Assembly: GCA_021030905.1 (NCBI GenBank)
Contig: JAGFMI010000003.1
Span: forward strand, 2,232,001-2,296,000
Origin: Pyrenula massariospora
Lineage: Eukaryota; Ascomycota; Eurotiomycetes; Pyrenulales; Pyrenulaceae
DNA: 64,000 nt
Reading direction: 5' to 3'
Under the pieces are notes generated by a model. It saw nothing but the letters and a program-made list of their open reading frames with translations. It was not told where the DNA came from and made no database searches. A program made the position numbers and the translations under genes. Positions 34,697-46,984 of the stretch are shown piece by piece. Position 1 is the first letter of the stretch, and every line of letters starts with the position of its first letter.

Positions 34697-36840
34697 ATGT
34701 TTAGTGTCACATCTTTAGTCGTCATTGTGGCTGCTGCTCTCTCTGTTCAAGGCCAAAACAGTACCGCTTCCACAGCAAAGTCAACGGCAGCTCCTGCCGC
34801 TGCAGTGAGAACTCCCCCTGGGCTTTCTTATATCAACCCCTATAACAAGTCTCCTTTTCCGTACATATGGCCTGGATTCCCTACGAGTGGCCAAGTCACA
34901 CCCAGCCCGGAACCCAGCGCTCCATTCTCTATCGGGGGCCCGGCAGCGAGCAACTATCGCAAACCTGCTTTCATTAGGAAAGGAGAGTCTGGATTGGTTC
35001 CTTCTCTTTCGCAACAAGAAACAAATGGCAACTCCAAATTGGGTACGCTTGAGCAGCCTTATCTTCCAGTCAACGGCTTAACGAGTCCACGCGATATGTC
35101 ACCTCAACTGCAACGGAGAGCAGATCCTGCCAGCGCATGCGACGCAATGCCTGACACGGGAGTGACTAGGACTTACAACTTCCGTGTATCTTATCAAACA
35201 ATTTCGCCTGACGGAGTCAAAAAGAACGGACTTGTGGTCAATGAAGCGTTTCCAGGACCCCTGATTGAAGCTAATTGGGGGGATTTTATTCAGGTGAACG
35301 TTACAAACCTTCTGCCAGACGAGGGCACAAGCATCCATTGGCACGGACTTCTACAAAAAAGTACTATGTTTTACGATGGAGTTCCTGCGGTATCTCAGTG
35401 TCCGATTGCCCCAGGTAAAAGCTTAACGTATCTATTTAGGGCAGACACGTTCGGCACTTCATGGTACCATAGTAAGTAATATTGATTTTGATGTGCGGAA
35501 CTTTTGCTTACAATATATAGGTCACTATAGCGCTCAGTATTCTGGAGGAGCGATAGGACCAATAGTCATCTATGGTCCGAACACTGTCGACTATGACATT
35601 GATGTTGGGCCTGTTATGATCGGTGATCTCTATCACATGGACTACTTTAGCCTGGTCGAAGTGACCATGACTGGTCAGAATCCCCCAGCGGACAACAATC
35701 TTATCAACGGCAAGATGAATTACCCTTGTCAAAACACAACCTTGCCATGCCAGCCGAACGCTGGTATCAGCAAGTTTCAATTCCAGTCGGGTAAGAGGCA
35801 CCGGCTACGATTGATTAATCCGAGCGCCCGGATCATCGAAAAGTTTCACATCGATGGTCATAACTTTACTGTCATTGCAAATGATTTCGTGCCTGTCAAT
35901 CCATACACCACAGATGTAGTGACGCTTGGAGTCGGTCAACGGACGGATATCATTGTGAGTCGTTTCTATACCTTATGGATCAAGTGCTGAACGATTCAAG
36001 GTCGAAGGTGTCGGACAACCCGACCAGGCATTTTGGATGAGAGCCGATGCAGACAAATGTGGCGGCACTACCGGAGTGTCTCCAAACGGGGTGGCGGCGG
36101 TTTACTACGAATCTGCCAATACTACTATGGAGCCCCAGTCAAATAATACAGCCAGCCAGGCCGAATTAACCCGATGCGTAAACGACGATCTTGCTATTAC
36201 AACAGCTTTATGTCCAGAAACCCCAGATCCAGATCCATCGACCACGGAGACCATTGAATTTATAAATCAATCTAACGGTAGCACTTTCCTCTGGTTCATG
36301 AATAACAGCAGCTTCCGTGGCGACTACAATGCGCCTGTTCTGCCTTTAGTGAAGGCTGGCAATTTCAGTTTCGAACCCGAGTGGAACGTCTATAATTTTG
36401 GCTCTAACCAAAGCCTCCGAGTAATTTTAAAGAATTTCGGAGATGGACCACACCCAATGCACCTTCACGGCCACAACTTCAATATTCTCGCGGAAGGTAA
36501 CGGTGATTGGAACGGTACCATCGTCAACCCCCTCAATACACAGAGACGCGACGTGCAAATTATACACCCCGGGCTGCCTAACTCGCCTGGATTCCTTGTC
36601 CTGCAATGGACGCAAGACAACCCCGGTGTGTGGCCTCTTCACTGTCATATCGCATGGCATGTCAGCAACGGATTGTATGTCAGCGTGTTGGAGCGCCCGA
36701 ACGATATTCAGAACATAACGTTTCCGCCAGACGTACAAGGGACATGTAGCGATTGGTCGAGTTTTACGAACACGACCGTTGTGGATCAGATCGACTCAGG
36801 CTTGAAGGCCCGCTATCTTCCTCGGAATATTGCTATTTAA
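34697..36840 (+). CDS. Secreted multicopper oxidase, ascomycete laccase
   Basis: Exons 34697-35471, 35521-35954 and 36001-36840 give 682 residues; both introns are GT-AG. A signal peptide (about 1-19) precedes an unusually long Ser/Pro-rich N-terminal region of about 130 residues. All four copper motifs are present: HWHG (214-217), WYHSHYS (His258, His260), HPMHLHGH (554-561) and HCHIAWH (617-623). The residue ten after the T1 cysteine (Cys618) is Leu628, which in this family goes with a higher redox potential. The C-terminus ends DSGL (668-671) plus 11 residues. DSGL is the site where ascomycete laccases are trimmed so that the new end plugs the solvent channel. It probably oxidises phenols outside the cell or in pigment making. 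Several N-glycosylation sites are visible. Confidence 0.93.
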
Positions 36841-38650
36841 GGTGTTCGGATTGCCCCTCGTTTCGCTGCAAACTTACCCCTCACTTATTACGATCTTTTG
36901 TCGATCTCTTTGGCTATGTGTTTGTATTGATTCGTTCTGGGTTTGCTTTCTATGATACCTCTCTTTCTTTTCACAACGACAGCCACAGCTACATATTCTG
37001 GAAGGAAATGTACAAGCGTCAAATTGCTATTCGTCTTCACTTGAGTGGTAGGCTATATGTATATACATTCAATGCAACACTTCTTCCAGACCTAGACTTG
37101 CAGAAGGTCAATGTTATAAATTCATTGAGTCTCCCAATCTGACTCGAAGCCCGCCACGTGGCTTGTCCTACCCATCCACCGACCCGATGCCCGGAAATCA
37201 TGTAAATTAGTACCAGAAACAGCGATTACGAAGCCCATCGTGACTCTTTATCTCGAAAACGCCCTGGTGGTTGCCGACCGCTCCGTGGGTAGCTTTGTAT
37301 GGTAGCACACCATGTTGTGCCACTTCTCGAAAGTACACGTTTCCTGGCCGCGTTGCTCCCAAAAGCTCCCGTGACTCTTGAGTCATACGGTTCACGTTGT
37401 ACCGGGTTGATCTCGACTGACCTAGTCAGGACCCAGCTAACACCGATCACCTAGCGGAATAGGAAAAAGGTTTTTTTTTCCACGAAGGAAACAATAAACG
37501 AGAATCAAGATACCACATGGCTCCTGCAGAAGCTTGTTCGGCCCGTATGGATGTTCTGCCAAGCCGGGGGATAGCCGGCTTAGGGGTAAGCCTGCGCGTC
37601 GAGCTCCTCCGGGCCAATAGAATCCGCCCGTTTGAGATGGGCCTTGGCTTGTCACAAGCGCTCTCCAGCGTATGTGATAGTCAGGGGCGATTAGCTTCGA
37701 CGGCATCTGATGGAAACCAGCCTTGTGCCACCCTTTTCTAGGGGGGTGGCCTTCGCATGCAGATTATAGCTTGTGTCATATCGATGATGTGTCACGGCAG
37801 GGCACGGCTATCGCGGCGTGCCAAGAAATGCCAAGACCTCCGAAGGGTATTCATCGACGATCCAACCTCACACCATAAATCCTCAAGCTTTGAGGCTTGA
37901 TATACAGGGTATAGGCGCACTATCAGTATCCTGATGCTCTTTGCTTGTTATCACCTACCTAGAACCTCACATGGGTGCCCTTCGAACTCGCCGAAGACCC
38001 TGTGGGGGCCGCTCAACTCAACCAATCTCGCAGCCTAGCCATCGCTTAGGAAACGACGTATTGCCATGAGAATTTCACCATCTCTGTCGCACATGTCCCA
38101 CCAGACGAATATGCCGGCGTTCGAAGCATTATATCCCCAGCATTTCCAAGGAGCGCGACACAAGATCTAGTCGACCTGCGAAGGTTCCCCTTGGAGCTCC
38201 CACACGCGATATTCCGGTAATTGGACGTCTTATCAGCCCCCAAATTTCGTCCAGTCAATCGACATGCAAGGCAACTCTTTTGCTCGTTACACGAAGAAAA
38301 GCAATGGTTTTCCTCGGACTCAGGGCCTTCTGTGTTCTAGTGCGAATGCGCCTTGCTCCTTGTGCAACTTTTGCAAGCTTGTTTCTGCCGATCTCTGCAC
38401 TGCACGTCGCTCCAACTTGAGCACATTTAACTTTGCTTTTGCTTATTTTCACGGCAATGCCTCACCCTGTTCTACTTCATGTCTGCCTTTCAATGCTCTG
38501 GATTGCACTAAAACGAGGACTCCATGCCATTACGACCAGAATTGGCGACATGCGTCAGTGAACGAACTTTTCTCGCTTCCGATGGCTTCGGAAAGCTGCA
38601 AAAGCTTGCTTGGCGGCACATATTTGCCATCTATCCTGACCATGATCCAT
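36841..38650. other. Intergenic
   Basis: About 1.8 kb between converging laccase and aldo-keto reductase genes. Short frames occur on both strands (37207-37741, 38264-38692), but none has a family signal. A small inverted repeat GCCACCC...GGGTGGC lies at 37728-37750. Nothing else can be supported. Confidence 0.45.
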
Positions 38651-39690
38651 TCACCCCTTCAGATACTTCTGCTGCGCCGGCGCGTGCAGTAAACCTTTGA
38701 CTCCGAGTCTCTTCAGCACATCCTCCAATTCATCCATGTCTTTCTCATCCAAGTCAACCTTCGTCAGATTCTCTTCCACTCTCTGCACGGAAGACGCCCC
38801 TGGGATTGGTATGATCGTACCCAGCCCCTTGCTTCCACTCAAAGCGCAAACCCATCCAATCGCTGTCTGAGGCAGCGTACAACCCTTTCTATCGCTAATA
38901 TTCTTGATCTCCTGTGTTAACTTTAGGTTGTGATCGAAAGCCTCAGGCTGGAACCTCGGGACCACCCGCCGCCGATCATTCTCAGGAAGATCGTCGAACT
39001 TCTTCAACTGCTCAGTCAGAATCCCACGGGAGAGCGGCGAGTAGGCGACGATCGGGATACCGAGCTCTGCACACGTCGCCGCCACGCCGTCTGTAAGTAC
39101 GTCAGTCGTGAAGAGCGAGAGCTCGATCTCCACGGCGGCGATGGGATGAACGGCGTGCGCTCTGCGGATCGTGGACGCGCTGCACTCGCTCAGGCCGATG
39201 CCGCCGATCTTGCCGGCTTTGACGTACTCCGCGAGGACGGCGATGCTGTCTTCGATTCGCACCTTGGGGTCGATTCGGGCGGGCTCGAAGATATCGATGA
39301 AGACTTTGTCCTTGAGGGTGTCGAGGCAGTAGTCGAGGCTTTTGCGGATGCCGGCGGCAGAGTTGTCGGGCTCGACTATTTGGAGGTTGAAACAGCCTTT
39401 GATGGAGAGGACGACTTTGGAGGCCTCGGAGGGGTATTTGGTAAAGTATTCGGCGAGGAGGGGGATTGAGCCACCGTTGGGGCCATAGAAGTCGGCGGCA
39501 TTCCAGAAATTGGCCCCTTTGTTTAAAGCGGCTGTCATGCACTCGATTGCAGTGGATGTTGGTGGGGGTTTGGCGCTGATTGTAAGACCTGACCTAGATG
39601 AGCGAGAGATTGGAGGAGGAAGAGAGCAATTTTACCCATCATGCCGAAGCCAATGGGTCCGACATTCTTCCCGTTAATCTTGGTGGTCAT
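38651..39690 (-). CDS. Aldo-keto reductase, pyridoxal-reductase-like (AKR8 type)
   Basis: Exons 39636-39690 and 38651-39588 give 330 residues. The 47-nt GT-AG intron joins GPIGFGMM and GLTISAKPPPTSTAIECM in frame. The TIM-barrel reductase pattern is clear: ANFWNAADFYG carries the catalytic Tyr, VVLSIKGC the Lys. Later blocks are GKIGGIGLSECSASTIRRAH, VAYSPLSRGILT and GLGTIIPIPGASSVQRVEEN, the NADPH-binding end. Closest known relatives are S. pombe plr1-type pyridoxal reductases and fungal secondary-metabolism members of the same group. Lying between a laccase and a regulator-like gene, a cluster role is possible but unproved. ATG 39690 is the only start that gives the glycine-rich first strand. 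Confidence 0.9.
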
Positions 39691-40178
39691 TGTAATAAGG
39701 GGACTTCCAATAGATATGTAGTATAGATTTTATCTAAAAATAATAGCAATGTCGTGCAGTTAGTTGATAATGAACGTCTCCGAGGTTGAACTACCAAGGA
39801 CCAAGGCAGAGGTGTAGGCCATTTATATATTCCAGACATATTGCCTTAGAATCATCTCAGGGCGTAGTAGGATGAATGTTGATCTCGCTAGTAGTATCCG
39901 GAGTTAGAAAAATATGATTCTTTCCAACACAACAATCGGATATAAGGTGATCTCCGGGAGGTTGCTGCATGTCAATTGGCCATCCTTCGCCCAGGAGGAT
40001 GCGTTTTCCTCTTCCGGAAGTGGCAGAGATCTGCAGATTAAGCTAGCCCGAATCGGGGCAGCGCACTTATCCAGGGATGGATAGCGCAGAGGGCAGGTTT
40101 CGTATTTAAATACTCGATGTCCTCGCGTTAGAGAATCAATGCACTCTCGGCTTGCAGCATTTGAGATGTACAAAGGCA
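39691..40178. other. Intergenic
   Basis: 488 bp between two minus-strand genes: 3' UTR of the regulator-like gene and promoter of the aldo-keto reductase. Nothing specific is seen. Confidence 0.45.
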
Positions 40179-41961
40179 TCAAGAATCAAAGGGATCAAGT
40201 AATTCAACTTCACGCCACAATGTCTTACCGTCGTCGTCGCTAGTTTCTTCAAGCCAGAGGTGGTCCTGGAGGATTCTTTTTATGCCAGCCCAGTCGTTGA
40301 TCTTCAACCTTCGACCGACTATCCTGTCTATTGCGGAGACATACCAACGGCGGTCGCATTCAGAGTTGACTGCAGCGATTCCGCCCATACAAAGTACCCA
40401 GAGAACCAGCTCCGGAGCCCTGGACCATGTCTTGCGAACGTCTTCGTCCGTAAGAGCCTCCTTCAATCGGCGCCCTAGTTCAGTAAATGGCGCAGTCGAA
40501 GGCGGAATCGGCAATACCACAATGAGGCTGTAAATTATTGCAGCCAGTCGACAAGGCTCATATAAAGAATATATGGAACATGATTCGGTCTCAACGTCAG
40601 CCTTTGCCGGCAGGCTCATTAGGCTGTGTTGAGTGAAGTTGCGCTTATCAGCAAGACCCGCAACGTTGGATGATAAAGGCTCCTTGTGGAAGTACTTCAT
40701 AACTTCGAGCGTGTACCCACACACGTTTTCCAGCACGGACAAAAGATCATCGGCATATTGGTCGTTAAGTCCTAACCAGACCTTTCGGAATCCTCGTCCA
40801 AGCTTAGTATGTTGCAGTGTGTCAGACACTGGTCTTGGGGAGGAGTCTTTGACTTGCGGCAGGAAAGGAAAGATTGGCTTTTCAAGGAAACGAGTTGCTA
40901 CGACGAGACTTCCACTAACAATTCCTTAGTGTTGTGGAGAAGCCGTTAGAAAAGAATACTCACTACGATATCACTTCTGCTACGCCATTTATTTGAATGT
41001 TGCACAAGCCACCTCGCAGTTCTACAAGCTTTGAAAGACCCTGCATATGGGCAGGGTGAGGAAGCAAGGCTCCATAAGTGCCAATCGATTGCAGACTCTG
41101 TAACGGCGCTTGATCAGGGCGTTTGGCAGGCATCTCGAACGAGCCGTCAAGTCCAACAAAAGCTAGGCAAAGCAATGCTAGAATGTTGTCATCAGTTGCT
41201 GCTTGACTTGGATCCTGCATTGCTTGATTGAGACGATGGATTGCTTCTGTGTGACAGATTAATGCATCACAGGAGTTCGACGTTAACGCTCTACCTTCAT
41301 AAGCCTCGCCGTGCGCAGCAGCTGCAAACATGAAAGCATAGAAGACGGTCGGGTTTTGGTCTGCTCTCTGAAACCATTCTCTTGGAGCAATCTCTGGAGC
41401 GCCAACGATTAATCGGGGCAATGAAGATTCCATCGAAAATTTCACAAGCCGGTCGATGCTTTCCTGTGGGAGAATCGGAGAGCTTGAACCATCTACGCGA
41501 CTTCCAAGGTTTGGCTCGTATCCGCTAAAATCTTCTAATGTCTCAACATCGGCTGGAAAGAGAAGATCAAGTCTGATGCTGTCGAATGTAGCAGGAGTAC
41601 CTATCGGCTCTAGAGGTGCATCGGTGGGTTTGAAATTTTCTGCCGAGTCAGGGCCAATTATGGCTGATATCCTCATTGGAGATTCCACCGGATGACCTGC
41701 GGAAGAATCTGCTTCGTCGAGCGGGCTTGACGAGCGCTCTCCTATTTCAACAGGGCTGGTGGATCGTGCTCCCTCTACATCCGATATGTGACGAGCATGG
41801 CGAAGATCTCTTTTGCGGGAATGCCGCCAGTGGTACTTGGTCGCATTCGAACGAATCAGTGACTTGATTTTTGGATCTTGTTTCTTCGATCCTGGAAGAG
41901 AGTTATTGACAAATTCGAAGGCTATGCTCTGCGGCTTCTTGGCCTGTCGGGTGCGCTTCAT
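40179..41961 (-). CDS. Fungal transcription-factor-like protein (DUF3468 type) without a zinc cluster
   Basis: Exons 40964-41961 and 40179-40914 give 577 residues; the donor is GTGAGT after ISY and the intron is 49 nt. The N-terminus is basic (KRTRQAKKPQ, then LIRSNATKYHWRHSRKRDLR), a pattern seen in a large group of fungal proteins that keep the regulatory half of Zn2Cys6 factors but lack the six cysteines. The middle matches the fungal-specific factor domain: FMFAAAAHGEAYEG, ATDDNILALLCLAF, HMQGLSKLVELRGGL and the late SRAPELVLWVLCMGGIAA block. It could regulate the neighbouring cluster, or be a factor that has lost DNA binding. Start at 41961 is the first ATG in frame. Confidence 0.78.
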
Positions 41962-42450
41962 GTCTGACGTGGCTCGCAATCATAACTAGGAAGTGCTTGC
42001 CCTAGCCCCTGAATAGCAAATACGCATAGCAATAGATATAGAAGTATGCGACGCAGGGGCAAGTTTTGGTTTCGGATCTGCGGAAGCTTGTCCAGTTCCA
42101 ACAATTGGGGATCTATTCTGCGAGTTGAGTTCTTGGAGGTCAATGCCGTGGGGGCCGGGAGGACTTGGAGTACGGCGGAGTTTGACAACCGCTAACTGTT
42201 TTGGTCTAGTGTATACGAACCCTCCATCTTCAATCCGCCTTTCGTTTCGACTATCCTCCTTACATTCCCAACTGCGCCTCGTGCGCGTGTTCTTGATATA
42301 AGGATGGGGGGCTTTTCTCGAGGTAGGCAATATCTTAATCGTATTTCACAAGTGTCTTTCTTTCCTAGATTGTCTTTCTTGGTACCGAAAAATACTTTCA
42401 ACTACCCATTCATTACACTTTCTTGCTGTCAACCACTTATAGATCCAGCT
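41962..42450. promoter_or_regulatory. Divergent promoter region (regulator-like gene / RTA1)
   Basis: 489 bp between divergent start codons. No specific element can be named. Confidence 0.35.
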
Positions 42451-43796
42451 ATGCTTTTCGGACTCAAACTTCTTTGGCCTTTGGTCCGCATTGTTTCTTC
42501 TTCGCCCACAGCCCTTCCATCCGCGATTACTGAAGATCTCGAGCTTCGGACTCCCGCACCTATTCCAGCTCCGACACCAGATACCACATACTTTACAGGC
42601 GTATCGATAACACCACCCAGCATCAGTCACCACAGCTATCACACTAGGACCAGCCTCTCTTTGGACCTTCCTGTGACCTGCACGCCAACCATCAAGCCGG
42701 ACAGAAATGGCCATGTCCCGCCTGGCACGTGCAATGCATTGTACGACTACTACCCATCCTTCGGAGCCGCGGTTCTATTCTCGATCCTCTTTGGCGTTGT
42801 AACAATTCTCCATTTGGGCCAGGCGTTCTGGTTCAAGAAGGGGTTCTGCTGGGTTCTGATCATGGGAGCAGCGTGGGAATTGACTTCCTATGCTTCCCGA
42901 TCTGTCAGTACCAAGTATCAGCAATCAACAGGCTTAGCTACTATCTCGCAACTATTTGTCTTACTTGCGCCTCTCTGTATGGCTGCCCGTCCGATGTAAA
43001 CGTCACTTACCACTAACAGAAGTCCAGGGATCAATGCTTTCATCTATACCGTCTTTGCGCGACTTTTTCATTTTACTCTTCCATTGACTTCCCTTCTTGG
43101 GCTTCGCGCTTCAGCTCTTGCGACCATCTTTGTCCTTCTTGATATATCATCGTTCATTATTCAATTGATTGGCGGGGGAATGGCAGGCGCTGGCGCTCCG
43201 CCCGATCAGATTAAGAAAGGATTGCATATTTACATGGGCGGAATTGGACTACAAGAGGCTTTTGTCGTTATTTTCGCAGGGCTTGTGGTACTGTACAACA
43301 CAAAGATGCTAAAAGAAGCGCGGCAACGAGGTGTTCGGATCGAAAAGCAAGGCTGGCGCAAAATATTGGCAGGCGTTTATATTGGCCTGGGGTTCATCAC
43401 GGTATGTTAATCAACTATACTTTGCAAAGCAAGCACTAATTCCAGCAGCTTCGGATTGTGTTCCGCCTTATCGAGTTTCATTCCGGGACGTCCGCGAAGA
43501 ATAATAGCATCCTAACTCATGAGGCATACCTGTATGTCTTTGACGCATGCCCAATGTTTTTCGCAATCGCGGCTTGGAATATTATTCATCCGGGGACCTA
43601 TTTGAAAGGTCCAGAGGCTGAGTTGCCGTCTAGTCCCCTCGGCAGGTTCTGTAGGAAGTTCTGCTGCTGTTGTTGCGGGAAAGGAAAGAAGAGGGAGAAA
43701 GCGTACAAGAACGCCGACCTTCAAAGAGTCAATGAAGTGTACGGGAAGGCTGATTCAGCAGTGGAACTTGTTCCTAATAGATACAATGGGTACTAG
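42451..43796 (+). CDS. RTA1-like seven-helix membrane protein
   Basis: Exons 42451-42976, 43028-43401 and 43449-43796 give 415 residues. The RTA1 family (lipid-translocating exporter group; Rta1, Rsb1, Pug1 in yeast) has seven membrane helices. Here they start after a Pro/Thr-rich extracellular N-terminus and the Cys-containing CNALYDYYPSFGAAVLF. Diagnostic blocks are ELTSYASR, LLAPLWINAFIYTVFARL (restored by splicing at the second of two nearby AGs), DISSFIIQLIGGGMAGAG and EAYLYVFDACPMFFAI. The tail is Cys-rich (KFCCCCCGKGKK), probably palmitoylated. The second intron ends CAGCAG, so one extra Gln is optional. Functions in the family range from azole or 7-aminocholesterol resistance to haem transport; this one's role is open. 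Confidence 0.9.
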
Positions 43797-44283
43797 CTTG
43801 CTGGCTCGCTTGCGATCTGATGGGCTCATGGTTTGATGTAAAGGCGGACGAGCCTTTGGCCAGGATGGGAACTTCAACGAAAATTAAGAGACGAACCACA
43901 GTTTCAATAACGTAGATGCGAAGCCTTGCCGAGAATGCTTGAAGAGTTTCACTCCCTTCTTTTTACACCCCTGCTTTTCTCATCACGTGACTTTGCGCAA
44001 TTAACGCGTCCCCCTGCGCGTGTCTCACTGCGCCGCGTCGAGCAACTCTACCTTCCAATTGAACAATTCGTCGAACCGCGACTCAAGAAAGATTTCACTA
44101 TCACACCTTGGCTTCCAAATGGTACTGTGTGTTGTTACTATCGACGTGGAGACACTTCGTCTTCATATCTCAAGTCTATCTCAGAGTTATTGGATATCCA
44201 ATCCCCAAAGCTTATTGACGCGTTGAATTTGCTTCTTCTGAAAGCGTTTTCCTTCGACTTCCAACATTCAGCTGATTTTAACA
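43797..44283. other. Intergenic, same-strand
   Basis: 487 bp between RTA1 and RecQ. It should hold the RTA1 3' UTR and the RecQ promoter; no element is clear. Confidence 0.45.
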
Positions 44284-46984
44284 ATGGCCATTGATAGTGA
44301 TGACTTTGGGATTTCCTCTGGTGATGAAGCGGCATTGTTGGCTGTCGCCGAATCTCACGATTCTTCCACTTCAACCAAGCGGAAATTTGACGATTCATCG
44401 GATTCTCATCCTTCAAAGCGTCCTACGCCTTCCAAGCTACAGTATCCGAGAACTTCAAAAATAGCTTGTGACGTGCTTCAAAGGCATTTTGGTCTTCAGG
44501 CATTCCGACTTGAGCAAGAACCTGTAATTGCTCGTTTACTCGCTGGCGGCAGCGCGGTCGTTGTTTTCCCTACTGGCGGGGGCAAGAGTCTCTGCTACCA
44601 GGTGTGCAATTATATGAGCTTCTAGTATCCGCCACTGATTTCCTGCAAGGTTCCTGCACTCTGTTTTTCAGAACTTGATCGCCAGAATAGCACTCGAAAG
44701 CCCGAAGACGGCGGCATTTCGATCGTTGTCTCACCTCTCCTCGCACTTATGAAAGATCAAGTCGATGCACTCAAGCAAAAAGGCATCTCTGCAGCTTGTC
44801 TTGACTCCACAAAGAGTAGAGAGGAATACCTTGCTATTAACGATCAAATGCGTGCCGGAACTCTGAAGTTGCTTTACTGTGCCCCAGAGAGACTCAATAA
44901 TGAGGGCTTTGTGGAATCCATCAAACATGTGCGTGGTGGAGTGAGACTCGTGGCTGTTGACGAAGCTCACTGTATATCTGAGGTATGCTTGAGAGGTTCC
45001 TTTTCAACACACGTTTCTTACCTTGACACAGTGGGGCCATGCGTTTCGCCCGGATTATCTTAAAGGTGTGTTCAGCTCTCCATGGGAGATGAGCATGTTA
45101 ATCTCTTGCTAGTGGCGCGCTTCACATCTGAGACAAAAGCGGAACGTGTCGTGTGTCTGACGGCTACGGCTACTCCGATAGTCGCGAAAGACATTTGCAA
45201 TGCTTTCAAGATCGATGACTTGGGCCTCTTTAAAACTAGCATGTACCGTCCGAAGTAAGCAACGTAAATACGCTACAAGCATGGTCCTGACGATTGCAGT
45301 CTACAGCTCCTTGCTGAGGCTGTCAATACAAGGCAAGATGCCTATGAGAAGCTTTTCCGCTTCCTAAGAGCACATCCAGGTCCCAGCATAGTATATGTGA
45401 CTTTACAAAAGGCAAAGAGATTCGTTCCCTCGAAAATAGTTGAGACTTCTGACCGTCCTATAACAGCAATCCGAGATTCTCGCCGATGACCTTCGAGATC
45501 AAGGTTTTAACGCGGTGGCTTTCCATGCTGGTCTATCGACAGCCATCAAAACGAGCGTTCAAGAGGAGTTCATGAAGAAAAATGATCTCATAGTCAGTGT
45601 TGCATCGGAACTATCATCTGTGCTGACGATACGCTAGATTTGTGCAACCATCGCCTTCGGTATGGGGATTGATAAGCCTAATATTCGTAGTATCGTCCAC
45701 CTCGATGTTCCAAGAAGTATTGAAGGTTACTGTCAACAGATTGGCCGTGCTGGTCGTGACGGACTACCGAGTACATGCATAGTGTATCTTTGCCACGACG
45801 CCCTTTGGTTACAGGAGAATCTTACTTACGGGGACCTGCCATCGAAGAAATCTTTGAGAGAGCTCCTGGACGAAGTTTGTTCGCCAGAACATGCTAACCT
45901 GAAAGTCGGCGAGGAGATCCGCGTCAGTCAATATGATCAATCAAACAGACTAGACATCAGAGCCATCCCAGTCAACATAATCTACGCACAACTAGAACTG
46001 CAGTTTGGCCTGATTCGCGCCACGACACCGCAATATTCATTTTATTCCTACGAACTCTTAAATGAGTATCGCTTCGAGAAAGACACGACTCCAGCAGCAA
46101 GTGCAATCAAATCATGCGCAAAAAAAGCTGCGAAATGGCATAATCTCGATGTTAATTTGGCTAGTCGGAACGGAGTAACGCGAGCAGAAATCATCCGCAA
46201 GCTAACTGAGTGGAACGATGAGGCAACCATTCTTTTAAAGACTTCTGGGACCCAGCATGTCTACAAAGTGTGCCGAAAGCTTCCAACAAGCGAGGTAGAG
46301 AAGGAATGCATTACAAACCGGCTTTATTCACAGATGGAAAGCCGCGAACGACAAGACCTTGGTCGCATACGTCAAGTGGTGGCTAATTTTACAAGCGAGG
46401 AATGCTTTTCAAAACGACTTGCCGATTTCTTCGAGCCCGACGCCCATAATGTACCAAGTAACTGTGGTCACTGTACTTGGTGTGAAACGAGGACCCCGGT
46501 GAGACTCCCGCCGAAGCCAGCAATGCCCATAGACGATGCTCGTATCGGCCAGTTGCTGAAAGCAGTGGAGGCTCGAGATGATCCACGATTCCTAGCTCGA
46601 ATCGGGTTTGGTATCTCAAGTCCTCGAGCAACGAAATTAAAATTGAGGAGCAGCCATGTTTGGGAGTCTTTGGCTGATCACGACTTTATGGTAAGAAATC
46701 CCCATTGACAGTGGACAGGCCTAATAGATGAACAGGAGCTTGTGAAAATATTTACAGAGGCTTGCCACAATGCTCTCGCAAGCCATAAAGGCCAACTTGC
46801 TCCATCAACTCCATCACATGCGAATGCGGGCATTGTTGCTAAACGGCGAGGGAAGGTGGTTGACTACACTGGGGTTGCAAAAGGAAAAAGGAATAGCGGG
46901 TTGCACGATAGACGAAGCACCGGCTCTGAACTTGACGGGAGGGAAGGGTCTGCTCGACGCGGCCGTCGATCGAGAAAAATTTGA
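44284..46984 (+). CDS. RecQ-family ATP-dependent DNA helicase
   Basis: 3'-5' helicase for DNA repair. Eight exons (44284-44601, 44650-44982, 45032-45065, 45113-45254, 45300-45411, 45467-45592, 45638-46690, 46736-46984) give 788 residues with consistent phases. In order: motif 0 FRLEQEPVIARLL, Walker A FPTGGGKS (95-102), DEAH box (210-213), motif III TATATP, motif IV IVYVTLQK, then AFGMGIDKPNIR and the motif VI run QQIGRAGRDG. The RecQ-Ct zinc region has CGHCTWC. Past that the protein ends in a basic tail (RRGRRSRKI). The layout is closer to the compact bacterial-like RecQ branch found in many fungi than to Sgs1. The fifth intron must start with GC (GCAAAG) to join TLQK to QSEILADDL. A GT at 45424 also keeps frame but inserts AKRF into motif IV. 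Confidence 0.9.

Noticed and set aside
37728-37750. GCCACCC...GGGTGGC hairpin as a terminator
   Set aside because: Intrinsic hairpin terminators are not used for fungal protein genes, and no gene ends there.
38264-38692. Cys-rich 142-codon frame, considered as a small secreted protein
   Set aside because: No signal peptide, overlaps the 3' end of the aldo-keto reductase gene antisense, and cysteine spacing is irregular.
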